DNA of 64,000 nucleotides from Ignelater luminosus (lineage: Eukaryota > Arthropoda > Insecta > Coleoptera > Elateridae), in assembly GCA_011009095.1 (NCBI GenBank), contig VTPC01089974.1, positions 292,912-356,911 on the forward strand, read 5' to 3'. Below are positions 10,801 through 21,797 of this stretch, in pieces. The position numbers were made by a program, and so were the translations under genes. The first letter of the stretch is position 1; the number at the start of each line of letters is the position of its first letter. Under the pieces are notes generated by a model. It saw nothing but the letters and a program-made list of their open reading frames with translations. It was not told the origin of the DNA and did no database searches.

Positions 10801-12961
10801 TTTTCTTTTAGGAAAATACTACATTGCCTTGGCAGAAGTAAAATCAACTTACGATGGCACAAAAACAATTAATAATGTTGATATCACAAGTGATGCAAAA
10901 GTGATCAAAAATAACAAACGATCTGCTCAACATCAGTTACGAGACCATATTGAAGTACTACAGGGTGTATTAAATCTGAATCCCGACGAGAATATAATTC
11001 AATGTTATATTATGTGGCCGTTTCTAAGTGCCTTAACCCGGGATCCAAAACAAAATGTAATGCGAAGATGGAAAGAAGATTCGAATTTACACGTATTCGA
11101 AGATAATCTATCTGATCAAAATAACTTTAGTCGTTGGTTCTGTGATAATATTCTCTCTACAAATGGAATATGCGAAAAGCATTTTATTACTTTACTAAAT
11201 AGGTAAGAGGAAGGTTTTATTGTACAAAGGCAGTGTCTAGAAGTTTAAATAACATTACTTCGTTTTATAGTTCTAGTTTAATGAGTAAAATGTTCGATTT
11301 AATAGATGGTCGGTATGCATACTTTTTCAGTATACATCATCCACGCATCAGCACTAGGCTTATTAGTTACCACTTATTACTAAACTATCATCCACACTAT
11401 CATAAGAATTACTTGAATGTTTGTCATACGGAGAGAGAGAAGGGGGGGAGGGAAAGAGAGAGAGAAAGAGTAATATAGTAAAATATTGACAAAAAATATT
11501 ATTCGAGTATGTTACTATTCTGTGCCCAAAAATAACCAAAAGATTCTTACATCTATTTGCTACATATATTTTTAGAAATACTTATACATATAAATAGTTA
11601 AATATTTTCTTAATGATTTAACATTAAATTTTAGGTATACCATTTTAAGTTGTGGAGTGTTCGTTGATGAAATCAACCAAGGCATGTTGGCGTTACTTAC
11701 CCAAGAACAACTTGAATTAATAACAAATGATGTATGCACTAGGCCAGGAAGAGGTCCAATGGTAGTTCATGGAGCAGCTGGTACGGGTAAAACACTGCTG
11801 GTTTTAAGGAAACTTCAGCAATTGTATCAATCAGGACAGCTAGATGAAAACAACAGGGCCCTGTATATTTGTTATTGGCCAGGAATACGGTAAGTTTTAT
11901 CACTTACATTGAGCTGATGAAAGTTTATGTTGTTATATATTTTTAGATGCGAAATGGAACAAAAACTGAAATTTTTGGGTATGGATAGGTTTGTAGATAC
12001 TTCCCGTTTCTACATATCTCAAAGCGGATTTCTCCAGAGAAATAGTAAGAAATACAAACATATATTTATGGATGAGTCTGAAGCAATATGCTTGGCGTTT
12101 GATGCGACGATCATAGCAAAAACTACATCTACGATCTTTCAACGATATCACGATGGCAATTGTTCAATGTTGAACTGCAGAGAAACAAATTTTACAGATC
12201 ATTTATTTAATAACTGCGAAAGCGTACTTAATTGTAACAACGATAAGTGGGGAGAACTTTGGTTCTTGGTAGATATAAACCAGGCTTCCCTTTTTCTTCC
12301 AAAGCACTCTCCGCAGATGCTAAAGACACCATGTATCGTTTTAAATAAAGTAATGCGTTCCACTGGTTATATATTCAACATATTCAAACAGTATTATTCT
12401 AATCCTATGCCTAAATTACCGGAGTCTATGCTTGCTGGAATGAATTTATCTGATATATGCATGGGTCATCACATATTAGGACCCCCAATCTTTTGGGTAA
12501 GCCCAGAAGAAGAATCTGACACACAATGTACTGTTGTAAGAGTAGTAATAGATCTCTGTGCAACAAAAGGCTTTAAGCCAAATGACGTATGCATTATACC
12601 TTTTTTGGTGAATGACAAATACGTGCCTGAAAGCATAAACAAAAGAATTGGAGATTACTTTGTAGAAAATGGTTACAAACCTAGAGGAGTTGGTGACGTT
12701 GAGAATTTCCTGAGTAATAGAGAAGTGAACGACTTCTTAATTGCTTGGGCGTTACGCGTTAAGGGACTGGAATTTAAAGTTGTTGTGATGGTCATTGAAG
12801 AGGATGATTTTGATGCCAAAGATGCAGAAGACCGAAAAAAGACTTATATTATGGCTTCGAGATGTACTTGTATGTTGATATTGGTTAGCCCAAAATCAAT
12901 TAAAGATAATATTGATTTATCCAATGTTATGGAAAAGTATCCATTTAACTTGCACCTGTAA
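7893..12961 (+). CDS. NERD-like nuclease + SF1 helicase-like ATPase (5' partial)
   Basis: Coding exons are 7893-8167, 10812-11202, 11635-11889 and 11947-12961 (stop TAA). All four keep one frame, and every intron is GT-AG: 2644 bp, 432 bp and 57 bp. The join of exons 1 and 2 unites EHDFVIF with ALAEVKS, restoring a D...ExK motif of the PD-(D/E)XK/NERD nuclease fold. Exon 3 holds a Walker A GAAGTGKT. Exon 4 holds a Walker B-like IFMDESEA, then VKGLEF and YIMASRCT, which fit motifs V and VI of UvrD-type helicases. About 645 residues are visible. The first codon is split, so at least one 5' exon is missing. An AATAAA lies at 13122-13127. The expected role is nucleic-acid cleavage and unwinding. 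I do not recognise a named animal orthologue. The domain pairing is familiar from bacterial NERD/UvrD proteins. Confidence 0.75.
11430..11470 (+). repeat. GA-rich microsatellite
   Basis: An imperfect GA/GGGA run sits within the 432-bp intron of the nuclease-helicase gene. Confidence 0.85.
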
Positions 12962-14155
12962 AATATGATGTTTAAGACTATTTTTTAAGAAAAAAAGAAT
13001 ACATTCTTCACAAAAGACTAAACGAAAATACATGTTCAAAAGCACGGTCGTATATGGAACATAAAGTGTGTTATACCGTAAAGTAATCGCAGCCCCAGTT
13101 TTTATGTTAATTTCTTATTAGAATAAAAAGGTGCAAAACTCAGAAAAAGTAACAAGATGTTTTGAATTCATGAAAGAATAACATATTAATTCGGTATGGG
13201 CTTCGGCTGTCCCAAACGTTGAAAAGTATTTTATGCTTAGATTATTGTAAGCCGAACGCTGTAACATCAATCTAACAAAACATAAATTATGACTCCCAGA
13301 AGTAATGCAAAAGCATTTAAATATTCTAAATTTTTACACTGTCAACATTGCCAGACATGAAACGTCTTCTGAGGTATATCAAATTTTGAAGATGGTAGAC
13401 TTTATGTAAAATTACAGACTTCCATTTCAAAATCAAGAAAAATAACATACATCATGACGGTTCTAGCAAACCAATCATCGATAATTTTGCTATCAATTTA
13501 TAACGTAGACAATATGGCCGCTCGGGATGTAAGGCCTCTAATTATATTTTCTTAATACTAAATTTATTTTCAACTTGAGATTTTAAAAGAACATACATCT
13601 ACCAACTTAAGGTATGTTGATACTGCAATATATCAACGTCAACAAAACAAAATAGTACTTCTTAAGTCACAACAACGAATGTATAGTAAAATTTGTATAA
13701 CTTAAGAATCAAGTGATTTAAATGAATACTACCTACACAGAAGAAATAGCAATTTCCATTGACAACTATTATCAAGATCATAAAGAATGTATGTATCTTG
13801 ATTTCAGCGAAGACGGTTATTTTGTAAGCATTGTTCGATATACTTCAAAATATCATCTTTTGTATATTTTTTGTATTAATATATTATTTAGATTATTCTA
13901 TGACACTTGCTTAAAACTTTTTAAAAATGTAACTATTATTTGATGAAGTAAATGAGATATAAATGTACAGACCTCTACTTCTTTTGACCTGCCTTCCTTT
14001 AAAAATAAATGATATAAGATCTCTTACGGTAACATTACTGTAATGGTTTACTATACCATAACTAAAAATGTATGTATATCCTAACTACAAGCTATTTTAA
14101 AATGAGTTAAAAGAGAGACGTGCTGTTCCACTTTAAATTCAATCACAAGCAATTC
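12962..14155. other. 3' UTR and AT-rich spacer
   Basis: The stretch begins as the likely 3' UTR of the upstream gene, with AATAAA at 13122-13127. Beyond that no gene was recognised. The ORF 13722-13943 has no known motif. Confidence 0.5.
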
Positions 14156-14157
14156 TA

Positions 14158-15463
14158 AAGGGTTTTCCAATAAGAGGTGTTATTTTGAATAGCCCGCTAT
14201 TTCGGTAGATGTCACTTTTGAAGCTATCATTTTTTGACATTTGACAAGTAGAAACTACGCCATTAATAAATATGGAACGATACACGCTTCAACAACGCAT
14301 TGAAATTATTAAAATTCACTATAAAAATGGTGAAAATTTGGCAGAGACGGTTCGTAAAACTCGAACATTTTTTGGGTCACCGTGAAGCACCTTGTCGGAC
14401 CGCAATACAGAAATTGGTGAAAAAATTCGAGCTCTTGGGACAAGTTAGTGATGTGAAGAATAAAACCCGTGCACGTCGCTCAAGAACAGCCGAGAATATT
14501 GCTGTTGTAGCCGAAAGTGTTAAAGAAAACCCAGGTTTGTCCATTCCTCGTCGTTCTTTGGAATTAGCCATTCCACAAACGTCATTACACCGTATTTTGC
14601 ATAAAGATTTGGGTCTTAAGGCTTATAAAGTCCAGTTAACACAAGAACTCAAGCCGGCCGATCATCAACAACGTCGTGTCTTTGCTGATTGGGTCGTTGA
14701 AATGCATGAAAATGATCCAGAATTCCATCGAAAAATCATCTTGAGTGATGAGGCCCATTTCCACCTCGGTGGCTTCGTCAACAAGCAAAATTGTCGGATC
14801 TGGGGCTCAGAAAATCCAAGAGTTATTGTTGAAAAGTCTCTCTATCCTCAACGTGTGACTGTTTGGTGCGGTTTATGGTCCGGCGGAGTCACTGGACCTT
14901 ACTTTTTCGAAAATGAGGCTGGAGCAACAGTTACGGTGACTGGATTGCGCTATCGAGAGATGATTAACAATTTTTTATGGCCGGAATTGAATGGTATTGA
15001 TCTGGACAACGTTTACTTTCAACAAGACGGCGCTACGTGCCACACAAGCAACGAAACCATTGATCTTTTACGGAAAAAGTTTCCGGACCGTGTTATCTCT
15101 CGAAGAGGTGATCACAATTGGCCACCGAGATCTTGTGATTTAACACCTTGCGACTTCTTTCTTTGGGGCCACGTGAAAGAGAAGGTCTACTCCAACAGCC
15201 CAGCGTCGATTCAAGACCTCAAAGATGGAATTCGTGAGGCTATCGAAGACATAGGGCAGCCACTTTGCGATTTGGTTATGGAAGATTTCACGAAAAGGAT
15301 ATTGTCCTGTAAGCGTGGTCGTGGTGGTCATTTGCCTGATGTTATTTTCCACTATTAACGGCATACCTTCCTCTTTATAATAAAATAAACATCCGATCAT
15401 TTATATTAAAAACTGGCACTTTTCTTTGAATATCAAAATAACACCTCTTATTGGAAAACCCTA
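14158..15463 (+). mobile_element. DD41D (rosa-like) element, copy 2
   Basis: The inverted ends are the same as in copies 1 and 3; the final base of the right end has changed from T to A. TA flanks lie at 14156-14157 and 15464-15465. Length is 1306 bp, one base more than the intact copy. The extra base is a T in the run 14368-14373. It lies in the opposite orientation to copies 1 and 3. Confidence 0.95.
14272..15358 (+). pseudogene. DD41D transposase, single N-terminal frameshift
   Basis: The ATG at 14272 starts the usual MERYTLQQRIEI N-terminus. The frame breaks after about 32 codons at the six-T run 14368-14373, where the intact copy has five. From there an unbroken frame runs to the stop at 15358 and includes every catalytic block (LSDEAHF, FQQDGATCH, LTPCDFFLWG). 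Apart from one extra base the gene would be full length. Confidence 0.93.
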
Positions 15464-15799
15464 TATTTAAAAGAATTTTGCACTTCTAGTGAAGAGAGAA
15501 AAATTATAAAAGACTGTGTGGTTTTTAAATCTGTTTTGTTATATATGTTGGAGACAGACGGCAAATTCGGCCCGTGGCCGATATATTTGGACATATCGTC
15601 ATCTGTCCATAGCAAAAAACCAGATGCCGAAATAACGATACAATTCGGCATCTGGCTAACTCAATTTGAACGCATCCCGAAATGTTAGATTGCGCTTTGG
15701 TCATATGGCAAAAACGATTATTGAATTAAAACAAATTCCTTATATGCATTACAAGTACTTGAATGGCATTTACTATTACATTTTATTTGGTTTAGTTGC

Positions 15800-17210
15800 A
15801 CTTCTTGTCACCACATTGTTTACGACAGTTGCATCTTAGAAAGCCCTGTACAGAATTGGATTCTTTAGCAGCAACTGTTCGCAAACTAAATTTTTTATCA
15901 ATGGGTATATCTGATGATGCCAAGGTAGTTGTTTGAGGAGGCTGTAAAATTACAATAATGCTAAAATTTATAAAAGAATTGTAAAAGATACTAATGAAAT
16001 TACCTGAAATTTATTCCTTACATATAGTTTTTTCAGCACCCCAGTTGATGTGGCAAGTTGGTATAAATCTTCTCTTTCAAATAGTACAACGGCCAAAACG
16101 TTACCAGGAGCTAAGCATCCCCTGTCGACATCAGCAATCTTTACTAAAACGTTCTGTCCAATTTCAACTTTAGAGTATTTGGAGCAACTGTGTTGTAACA
16201 TTTCTGCTGCTTGTTTTTTTAAACTTTTGATACTTTTAAACAGATGTTGATTTACCATATTGATGTTAAGCGGGTTTTATTGTCCCTAAAATAAACCACG
16301 TAACACTAAGCAAAATATAATTAATACAAATGTATTTCTTTAATTACCTTAATAGTTCTTCCTCCCCATTGTCATATTTTGGCTGATTTATGGAAAAGTT
16401 GTGTTGTAGGTTTTGTTCATCTGTTGCATTGTTGGTATTATTATTATTTAATAATTCTTTATCGCATTCACCAGATGGTCTGTTTTTGATATTTTCACTA
16501 GCAGGCCTTTGGAGTCTGTAAATATCGTCCTCATCTTCTAACTTTTCTACGATTTCCAGTGGAAGGTTTGAATTATTGAAACGTCAAACATAGCCTCATA
16601 TGGAGTACGCTGGATGCCTCTGTAAAATGATCTATTTTTTTTTAATTGTACAAATCTTAACCCCTTAACTCTTCTGACCATTTGAACGTCTGATTTTCCT
16701 GCATCCAAGTAATTAAAATATCCCTAACAACTTGGTTTGCTCTCTCAGTAGATTCTTGACTTTGTGAGTGACATGGCTTACCATGAATTATTTTCGCTTG
16801 AAACATATCTGCAAGATTTGTAATTACTTCATTCACAAACTCCCTGCCATTGTCACTATAAAGTAAACAGGGTGCCCCAATAATACAAAAAATGTCCATC
16901 AAATTGTAGGCAACTTCTGCTGCCTTTTTAGTTTTTAGAGCTCTGAAGAACACAAATTTTGTTAGGTGATCTTGGTAATTCACGATAAACTTATAAAGCC
17001 CGTCCGCTTCTGTTTGCATATCAATTAAATCAATTTGTCCCCTTTTATTAAATCCTGAAGAAATAATTGGTTTTACTACTAACCCTTTCTGCTTTGATTT
17101 TTTTTAATTGGCACATAGTACATAATTTTAAACGGCTACTGTTTTCAATTAATTCAAAAAGTGTTTTTTCAAATGTGTGCTTGTCACCTAAACTTCCTTG
17201 AGACTCCATA
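15800..17210 (-). pseudogene. Ginger/KRBA2-like integrase (rve) transposase, broken
   Basis: Read right to left, the minus strand encodes a short lead with CTMCQLKK, then GQIDLIDMQTEADG, YQDHLTKFVFF and the rve-core piece YSDNGREFVNEVI, then GKPCHSQSQESTERANQ. This is the integrase core, with the central D and the final E in QESTERAN. A later piece (15968-16258) contains VKIADVDRGCLAPGN and VLKKLYVRNKF, the C-terminal region of KRBA2/Ginger proteins. A Cys-rich tail follows at about 15780-15850. Frameshifts separate the pieces. The zinc-binding N-terminal part is largely absent because the right inverted arm begins there. Confidence 0.8.
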
Positions 17211-17380
17211 ATTAGAATGATTACTTACATTGAAATCTTGCAATTACGGTACAAAAATCACTAAAAAACAACAAGAAACAAACTTCACGTGGACAAATCA
17301 GAAACGTACTTTGAGGTTTTGTTGTTCCGATCAGTATCGGTAGCACAATATGTGTATATGCGCATTTCGGGATGCGTTCA

Positions 17381-17697
17381 AAGATGCAACTGTCGTAAAC
17401 AATGTGACAAAAAGTGCAAGTGGGTATTAAACAAGATAAAATGTAATAGCAAATGTCATTCAAGTATTTCCTGTCCAATAAGTGTTATGTTAGTCCCTAT
17501 AATGAATTTGTTTTAATTCAATAATCGTTTTTGCCATATGACCAAAGCGCAATCTAACATTTCGGGATATGTTCAAATTGAGTTAGCCAGATGCCGAATT
17601 GTATCGTTATTTTGGCATCTGGTACTTCTGTTATGGGCAGATGGCGATATGTCCAAATATATCGGCCACGGGCCGAATTCGCCGTCTGTCTCCGACA
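17381..17697 (+). repeat. Right inverted arm with duplicated Cys-rich tail
   Basis: This arm is an inverted copy of 15546 to about 15850. It encodes on the + strand a second version of the transposase C-terminal tail (CNCRKQCDKKCKW, then KIKCNSKCHSS). The opening bases just upstream (ATTTCGGGATGCGTTC near 17365) resemble an internal segment of the arm itself. That suggests the arm arose by template switching or end duplication. Confidence 0.7.
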
Positions 17698-17844
17698 TAT
17701 ATACTAATCTTTTATCACTTCAGAATTATAAACATAAAACCTGAGTTTTTACGGTTCTTTTTACTTTCTTAAAGTTTCACACATAAAAGTAAAATGCTTG
17801 TCTAATATTCTACTCATAATACCATGTTCGGAAAAAAATAATTT

Positions 17845-18070
17845 TGTTAGTGTCCGTAAAGATTAATTCAGAAACAATCATTTCCAAAGCTTTAGCTACT
17901 ACTTCTTTTTCTATTCTTTTGTAAGATCTCGATTTCCACTTTTCCTTAATAAAAAAGGAAATAGAGGAAAATAAGTTCCATACATCCCCTTAAAAGGTTT
18001 AAAACTGACCCTTTATAACCTAGCAATGCTAGCATTTTCATTATACAGCAAACGAGTTCAGAATATACAT
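17845..18070 (-). pseudogene. Unrecognised decayed ORF, repeat copy 1
   Basis: The minus-strand translation gives MLALLGY, LLRGCMEL, KEKWKSRSYKRIEKE and VVAKALEMIVSELIF. The same arrangement recurs at 26046-26400 (MMTLLGY, LRGSMECV, VTKAMENIISKLTF). The two are diverged copies of one sequence and both are broken. I do not recognise the protein. Confidence 0.5.
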
Positions 18071-20321
18071 AATAATACAATGTTGAAACATAATACACAC
18101 TTTTTGCATATTTACCCTAATTATCTTTAACTGTCTGGCAGTTATTACATTAGTAAAGTCATTGTATATATAATGGTAATGTCTCTGCTCATTATTTCCT
18201 TAGAATTCCGCACAAAACGATTAAAATAGAGCTTTCCCATAACAGATTGGTTAAATAATGCAAAGGAAATGCTATTATTAAGGTCTGCTTGGAACTAATT
18301 ACCATCACAAATTCAATTATATTGTAAATATAGCCGCCAAAGTTAAGTGTAATCAATCTTCAGTTATTCGAGTAGAAAGTATGCTGCAACAGGCGACCAA
18401 GGAAATCTCAGTTCGAGATGATGCTTCCTAAAAAGAAAAAACCTGGCCAATAGAAGCTTAATTCCACTTAATTAGCTAACAATTGTAAGTTATGGTGTTA
18501 GTGTGTGTACTTCCCCTGTAAAGCAAAGAAGCCTAAGATCTTGCCTAGTGGAAAAGAATGTTTGAAGAATATTTTATTTTCCAAGCCTAAAATGCGCCTT
18601 GCCATAGGGCAAACCTACATAGTTAAATCTGAATGACCACTACTAGAATTAAGAGAATGAACATCCCAATCGCTTCGATTCCCTGATACCCGTTCTATAA
18701 AAGACTTATGGCAAAGGATAACCAGTCATAACTAAAACGAAACCCACATCAAAAACGGAATTAATTAACTTTCTAGTTCAAGCTTGGTATCGCTATGTAG
18801 GGACACTTTCTAAAAACTAGAAATACGTATAAGATTGACTTTTTGGAAATAAATATTCAAGGTAAAAGAATCCCACTTATACCTGTTAGTTCCTTGAAGA
18901 CATTCTCAAATCTTTTACACTCTAAAACTTCATAGAAAAAGGGTTTTGCCGTTTGTCAATTATTTCCTTTCAAACGTACTTCTTTAAAATATCTTAATGT
19001 TTTACATTATAAATTTTCCTAGAAGAATTTTGCTTTTGTCAAAATTCTCTTAAGCGGACCTACAGCAATGATATATCCTTGAACAAAATTTCTGTTGATA
19101 GTTTTCAGAATATGATTTTCTTCGAAGACTCGAGAATTTTGCTCTTTGTTAAAACACAGGTAGAGATGTATAAAAGCTTAGTTATTTACAGGGACAATTC
19201 ATTCATTTGCTAACATTCATTCGCTATCATTCATTCGCTAACAGTCATTCGCTATCATTCATAGTTTTAGATTTAACAACATAGTTCCTCGACAATTGTT
19301 AACCTGTTTTAATAAATACTTCTAACATTTATTTTTATTATTTTATTATTAAATGAACTCCCATATTATTATAAAAAACCAGCACTTCTGCACATCCATA
19401 GCTATATTTCAACGGAGTTAACAAAACTGGCAAATTCCATGCTAAAAAAATGGAAATTGGTTATCAAAGACAAGAGCTGTTTTTTCCTTTTTTTACATTG
19501 CCTATGTTCTATGCAGGGTTTCCCAACGGTCTGTGCTCAGAGGATAGCGTCATTATTTGCAGAAACTGTTACTAGGAAGAGTTATACAGGACAGTATTGT
19601 CTGTATAATTCACAGAAGAAAATAGCAAAATAAGAATTTTGATAGTTGAATAGATGGGATTTTGCGAGTCATTTCTGAAATATGCAGTTTCGAAAAAGGG
19701 TTTATGGTACTTGCTGTCTCTCGTACCATAAACTTCCTACTCGTTCACAAAGCTTCACTTTACGCTCCTGTTATATAAATAACTATTTCAGTTATATTTC
19801 TTTTTTAAGGAGGTTGCAACGATACAGGAAAATGATGAAAACGATGTGAAATTCATTTTTTTTAGATACTGCAAAAATTTCAGGATCATTAGAAACCTAT
19901 TTCTTTCATAATTTGAAGATTACAGTATGTATCATTATGGAAAATTCATAGGTCGGTTCGGAAAAGCAAGCAAACATTTATATTTATAGCACAATGAAAA
20001 ATGATGTCGAAAACATGAAATTTTGATATATTAGACATAAAAGTTTTAGAATTGTATCAAGGCAATTTTTAAATTAAGAAGCTTTTTTAAGAAAAAAAAT
20101 AAGCTTCTCAAAATAACCTACTGAAGCGGAAAGAAACGGCAATCAGGCGTCTATCAAGAAAAGGTGGGAAGCGTAAACATCTCCACATGTAGGTAGGTTA
20201 TGTAAGCAATCAAAATAATGTAATTGTAATATTTAGTTTTTATGCACGAAAAAACAGTTATTAATTATTAATTATTATAATTCTACAAATTTTATAACAT
20301 GGTAAAAGATTACTTCATATT
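18071..20321. other. AT-rich intergenic with a CATTCATTCGCTA microsatellite
   Basis: At 19196-19265 a roughly 15-base word (CATTCATTCGCTAWC) repeats about four times. No gene was recognised in the remainder. The ORF 19439-19633 has no known motif. Confidence 0.5.
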
Positions 20322-21797
20322 TGTAACGGTCTTTTTGTGGTTATTAGCCCGCCACATGATTATTTGTACGGTATATCATCTTTCTTCCGTGCGAGGAAGG
20401 TTTTCTCGTTGTTGTTTGAAAACCCTTTTTTAAAAAAGGGGTAAGTTAATTATCTTTTCTTTCATCTCTTACGGGTTCGTTACTAACGATGGTCTCTTTT
20501 GTCTCCAGCTTTTTATTTGGTTGTGAAAAATACGAGTAATTTCCCAAAAATAAAAGTTGCACCCGAGTTGCCCTGCGTGCTTTTCAAGAATCAGGGTTAA
20601 ATTTAATTGGATCTGGCTGTAGCAGTGAATGCTAGGAACAATTCAATTTCACCGTCATCCATACGCAGAATATTATGGGAATTTATTCTGGCAGTGGACT
20701 GTCAACCCAATTTGAGAATTTCTCCGGCTCCTCTTAGCGAATAATTTAATTCAGTTAAATTTGGTTATTTTTTAATCCATTACAAAATTTATCTTTGCTT
20801 AGTAATAAAAATTAGAGTAACCTCACCAGATGTATTAAGGATCTTTTTATTAAAAAAAAAAAGAAAAGAAAAGCTCCCTTTAATTCAATTTTCTTGTTGA
20901 CCTTTATTTTTTTTGTTCCTATCATTTAAAGTTTTGATAAATGCTCAATTCGGATGTAATTGATGATTATTTATTTTGTGTTTCCAGTTTTTTAATTCTT
21001 TCTTTCAGCAAGCAATTTCGATCGAAAGCTGCTTCCTGCATTTTTTAATTTATTTTTTTGTTTATTAAATTTCAGTACACCTAAATAATTTCAAGTTCTT
21101 TTTTAGACCTCTCATTTAATTAAATTTTCCTTTCAATTTTTTAATTTTGCGATATCGGAGTTTGTTTCTTGCAGTACTCCGATGTGTTAAATTTTTCCTT
21201 TTGCCTTGAAACAACTTGAGATTTTTGTTGTGTGTGAGTACAGATAACCTGGTTTATACTTTTATATTTTACTTTGATAATTTTTGTGTCATATATTTTT
21301 GCTATTATTTTCTTATTTTTTAATGTTGCTTTGCATTTGGTTTATTCATTTTCCTGTTTATAATTAGTCCTTTTATTACATTTTTTTGATTGCATTGTTT
21401 TTTAAAAGTAAGGATCCTGTATTCTAAATTTTGTTTCAAATTCGGTAACTACGGTTACCTCTAGTAGTTGTTTTATTCATAATCGATTTATTGTTTTAAA
21501 TTAATATAATTTTTTTAGTATTTTAAGTATAAACTTACCGATCATTATTCCATTTAATCTGGTTTCCGTTGAAATCTGTTTTACTGGTTACTTCAAAAAT
21601 AAACCTTTACTTTGTAATTTTTTACCATCCTTGTTTATTTCAATATACGTATTTGGTAAACTAATATCAGGTGTTTTATTGTAAGTATAATCTTAGCCGT
21701 CCCGCACCCAAAGCCTACCCCCTGAGTTTAGCTGGCCTAGGACCTTGAGATCCTAGTTGTTAGTCATATTATTACTGTAACGCAGGTTTACGTTACA
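20322..21797. mobile_element. Putative LTR-like block (pyrimidine-rich)
   Basis: The block starts TGTAACGG and ends CGTTACA. Its last 80 bases share CTGGCCTAGGACCT and a GTAACGCA..GGTT..ACGTTACAATGT palindrome-like end with 50551-50632. The interior is strongly T-rich with no coding capacity. These features suggest a solo LTR or LTR fragment. No clear target duplication was found, so the left boundary is uncertain. Confidence 0.35.

Larger units (their letters stand above)
15546..17697 (-). mobile_element. Ginger-like DNA transposon with long inverted ends
   Basis: The ends are TGTTGGAGACAGACGG... and ...CCGTCTGTCTCCGACA, with TATA on both sides (15542-15545 and 17698-17701) as a 4-bp target duplication. 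The inverted arms are very long, about 300 bp (15546 to about 15850 and about 17381 to 17697). Between them, on the minus strand, lie parts of a retroviral-type integrase gene. A TGT...ACA terminus, a 4-bp duplication and a gypsy-like integrase together fit Ginger-type cut-and-paste elements. Confidence 0.8.

Noticed and set aside
10691..10811. Open frame upstream of 10812 (hydrophobic, CLCYVILNCFLLG) as the start of the helicase gene
   Set aside because: It ends in a pyrimidine-rich acceptor (TTTTCTTTTAG), and exon 7893-8167 joins 10812 in phase and completes the nuclease motif, so this stretch is intron.
15448..15651. ORFs in the Ginger-like inverted arms (also 17538-17744)
   Set aside because: They lie in terminal repeat sequence and are mirror images of each other. 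No domain was seen.
19196..19265. CRISPR-like array in the CATTCATTCGCTA repeats
   Set aside because: There are no spacers of regular length, the units are contiguous, and the window is eukaryotic. It is a microsatellite.
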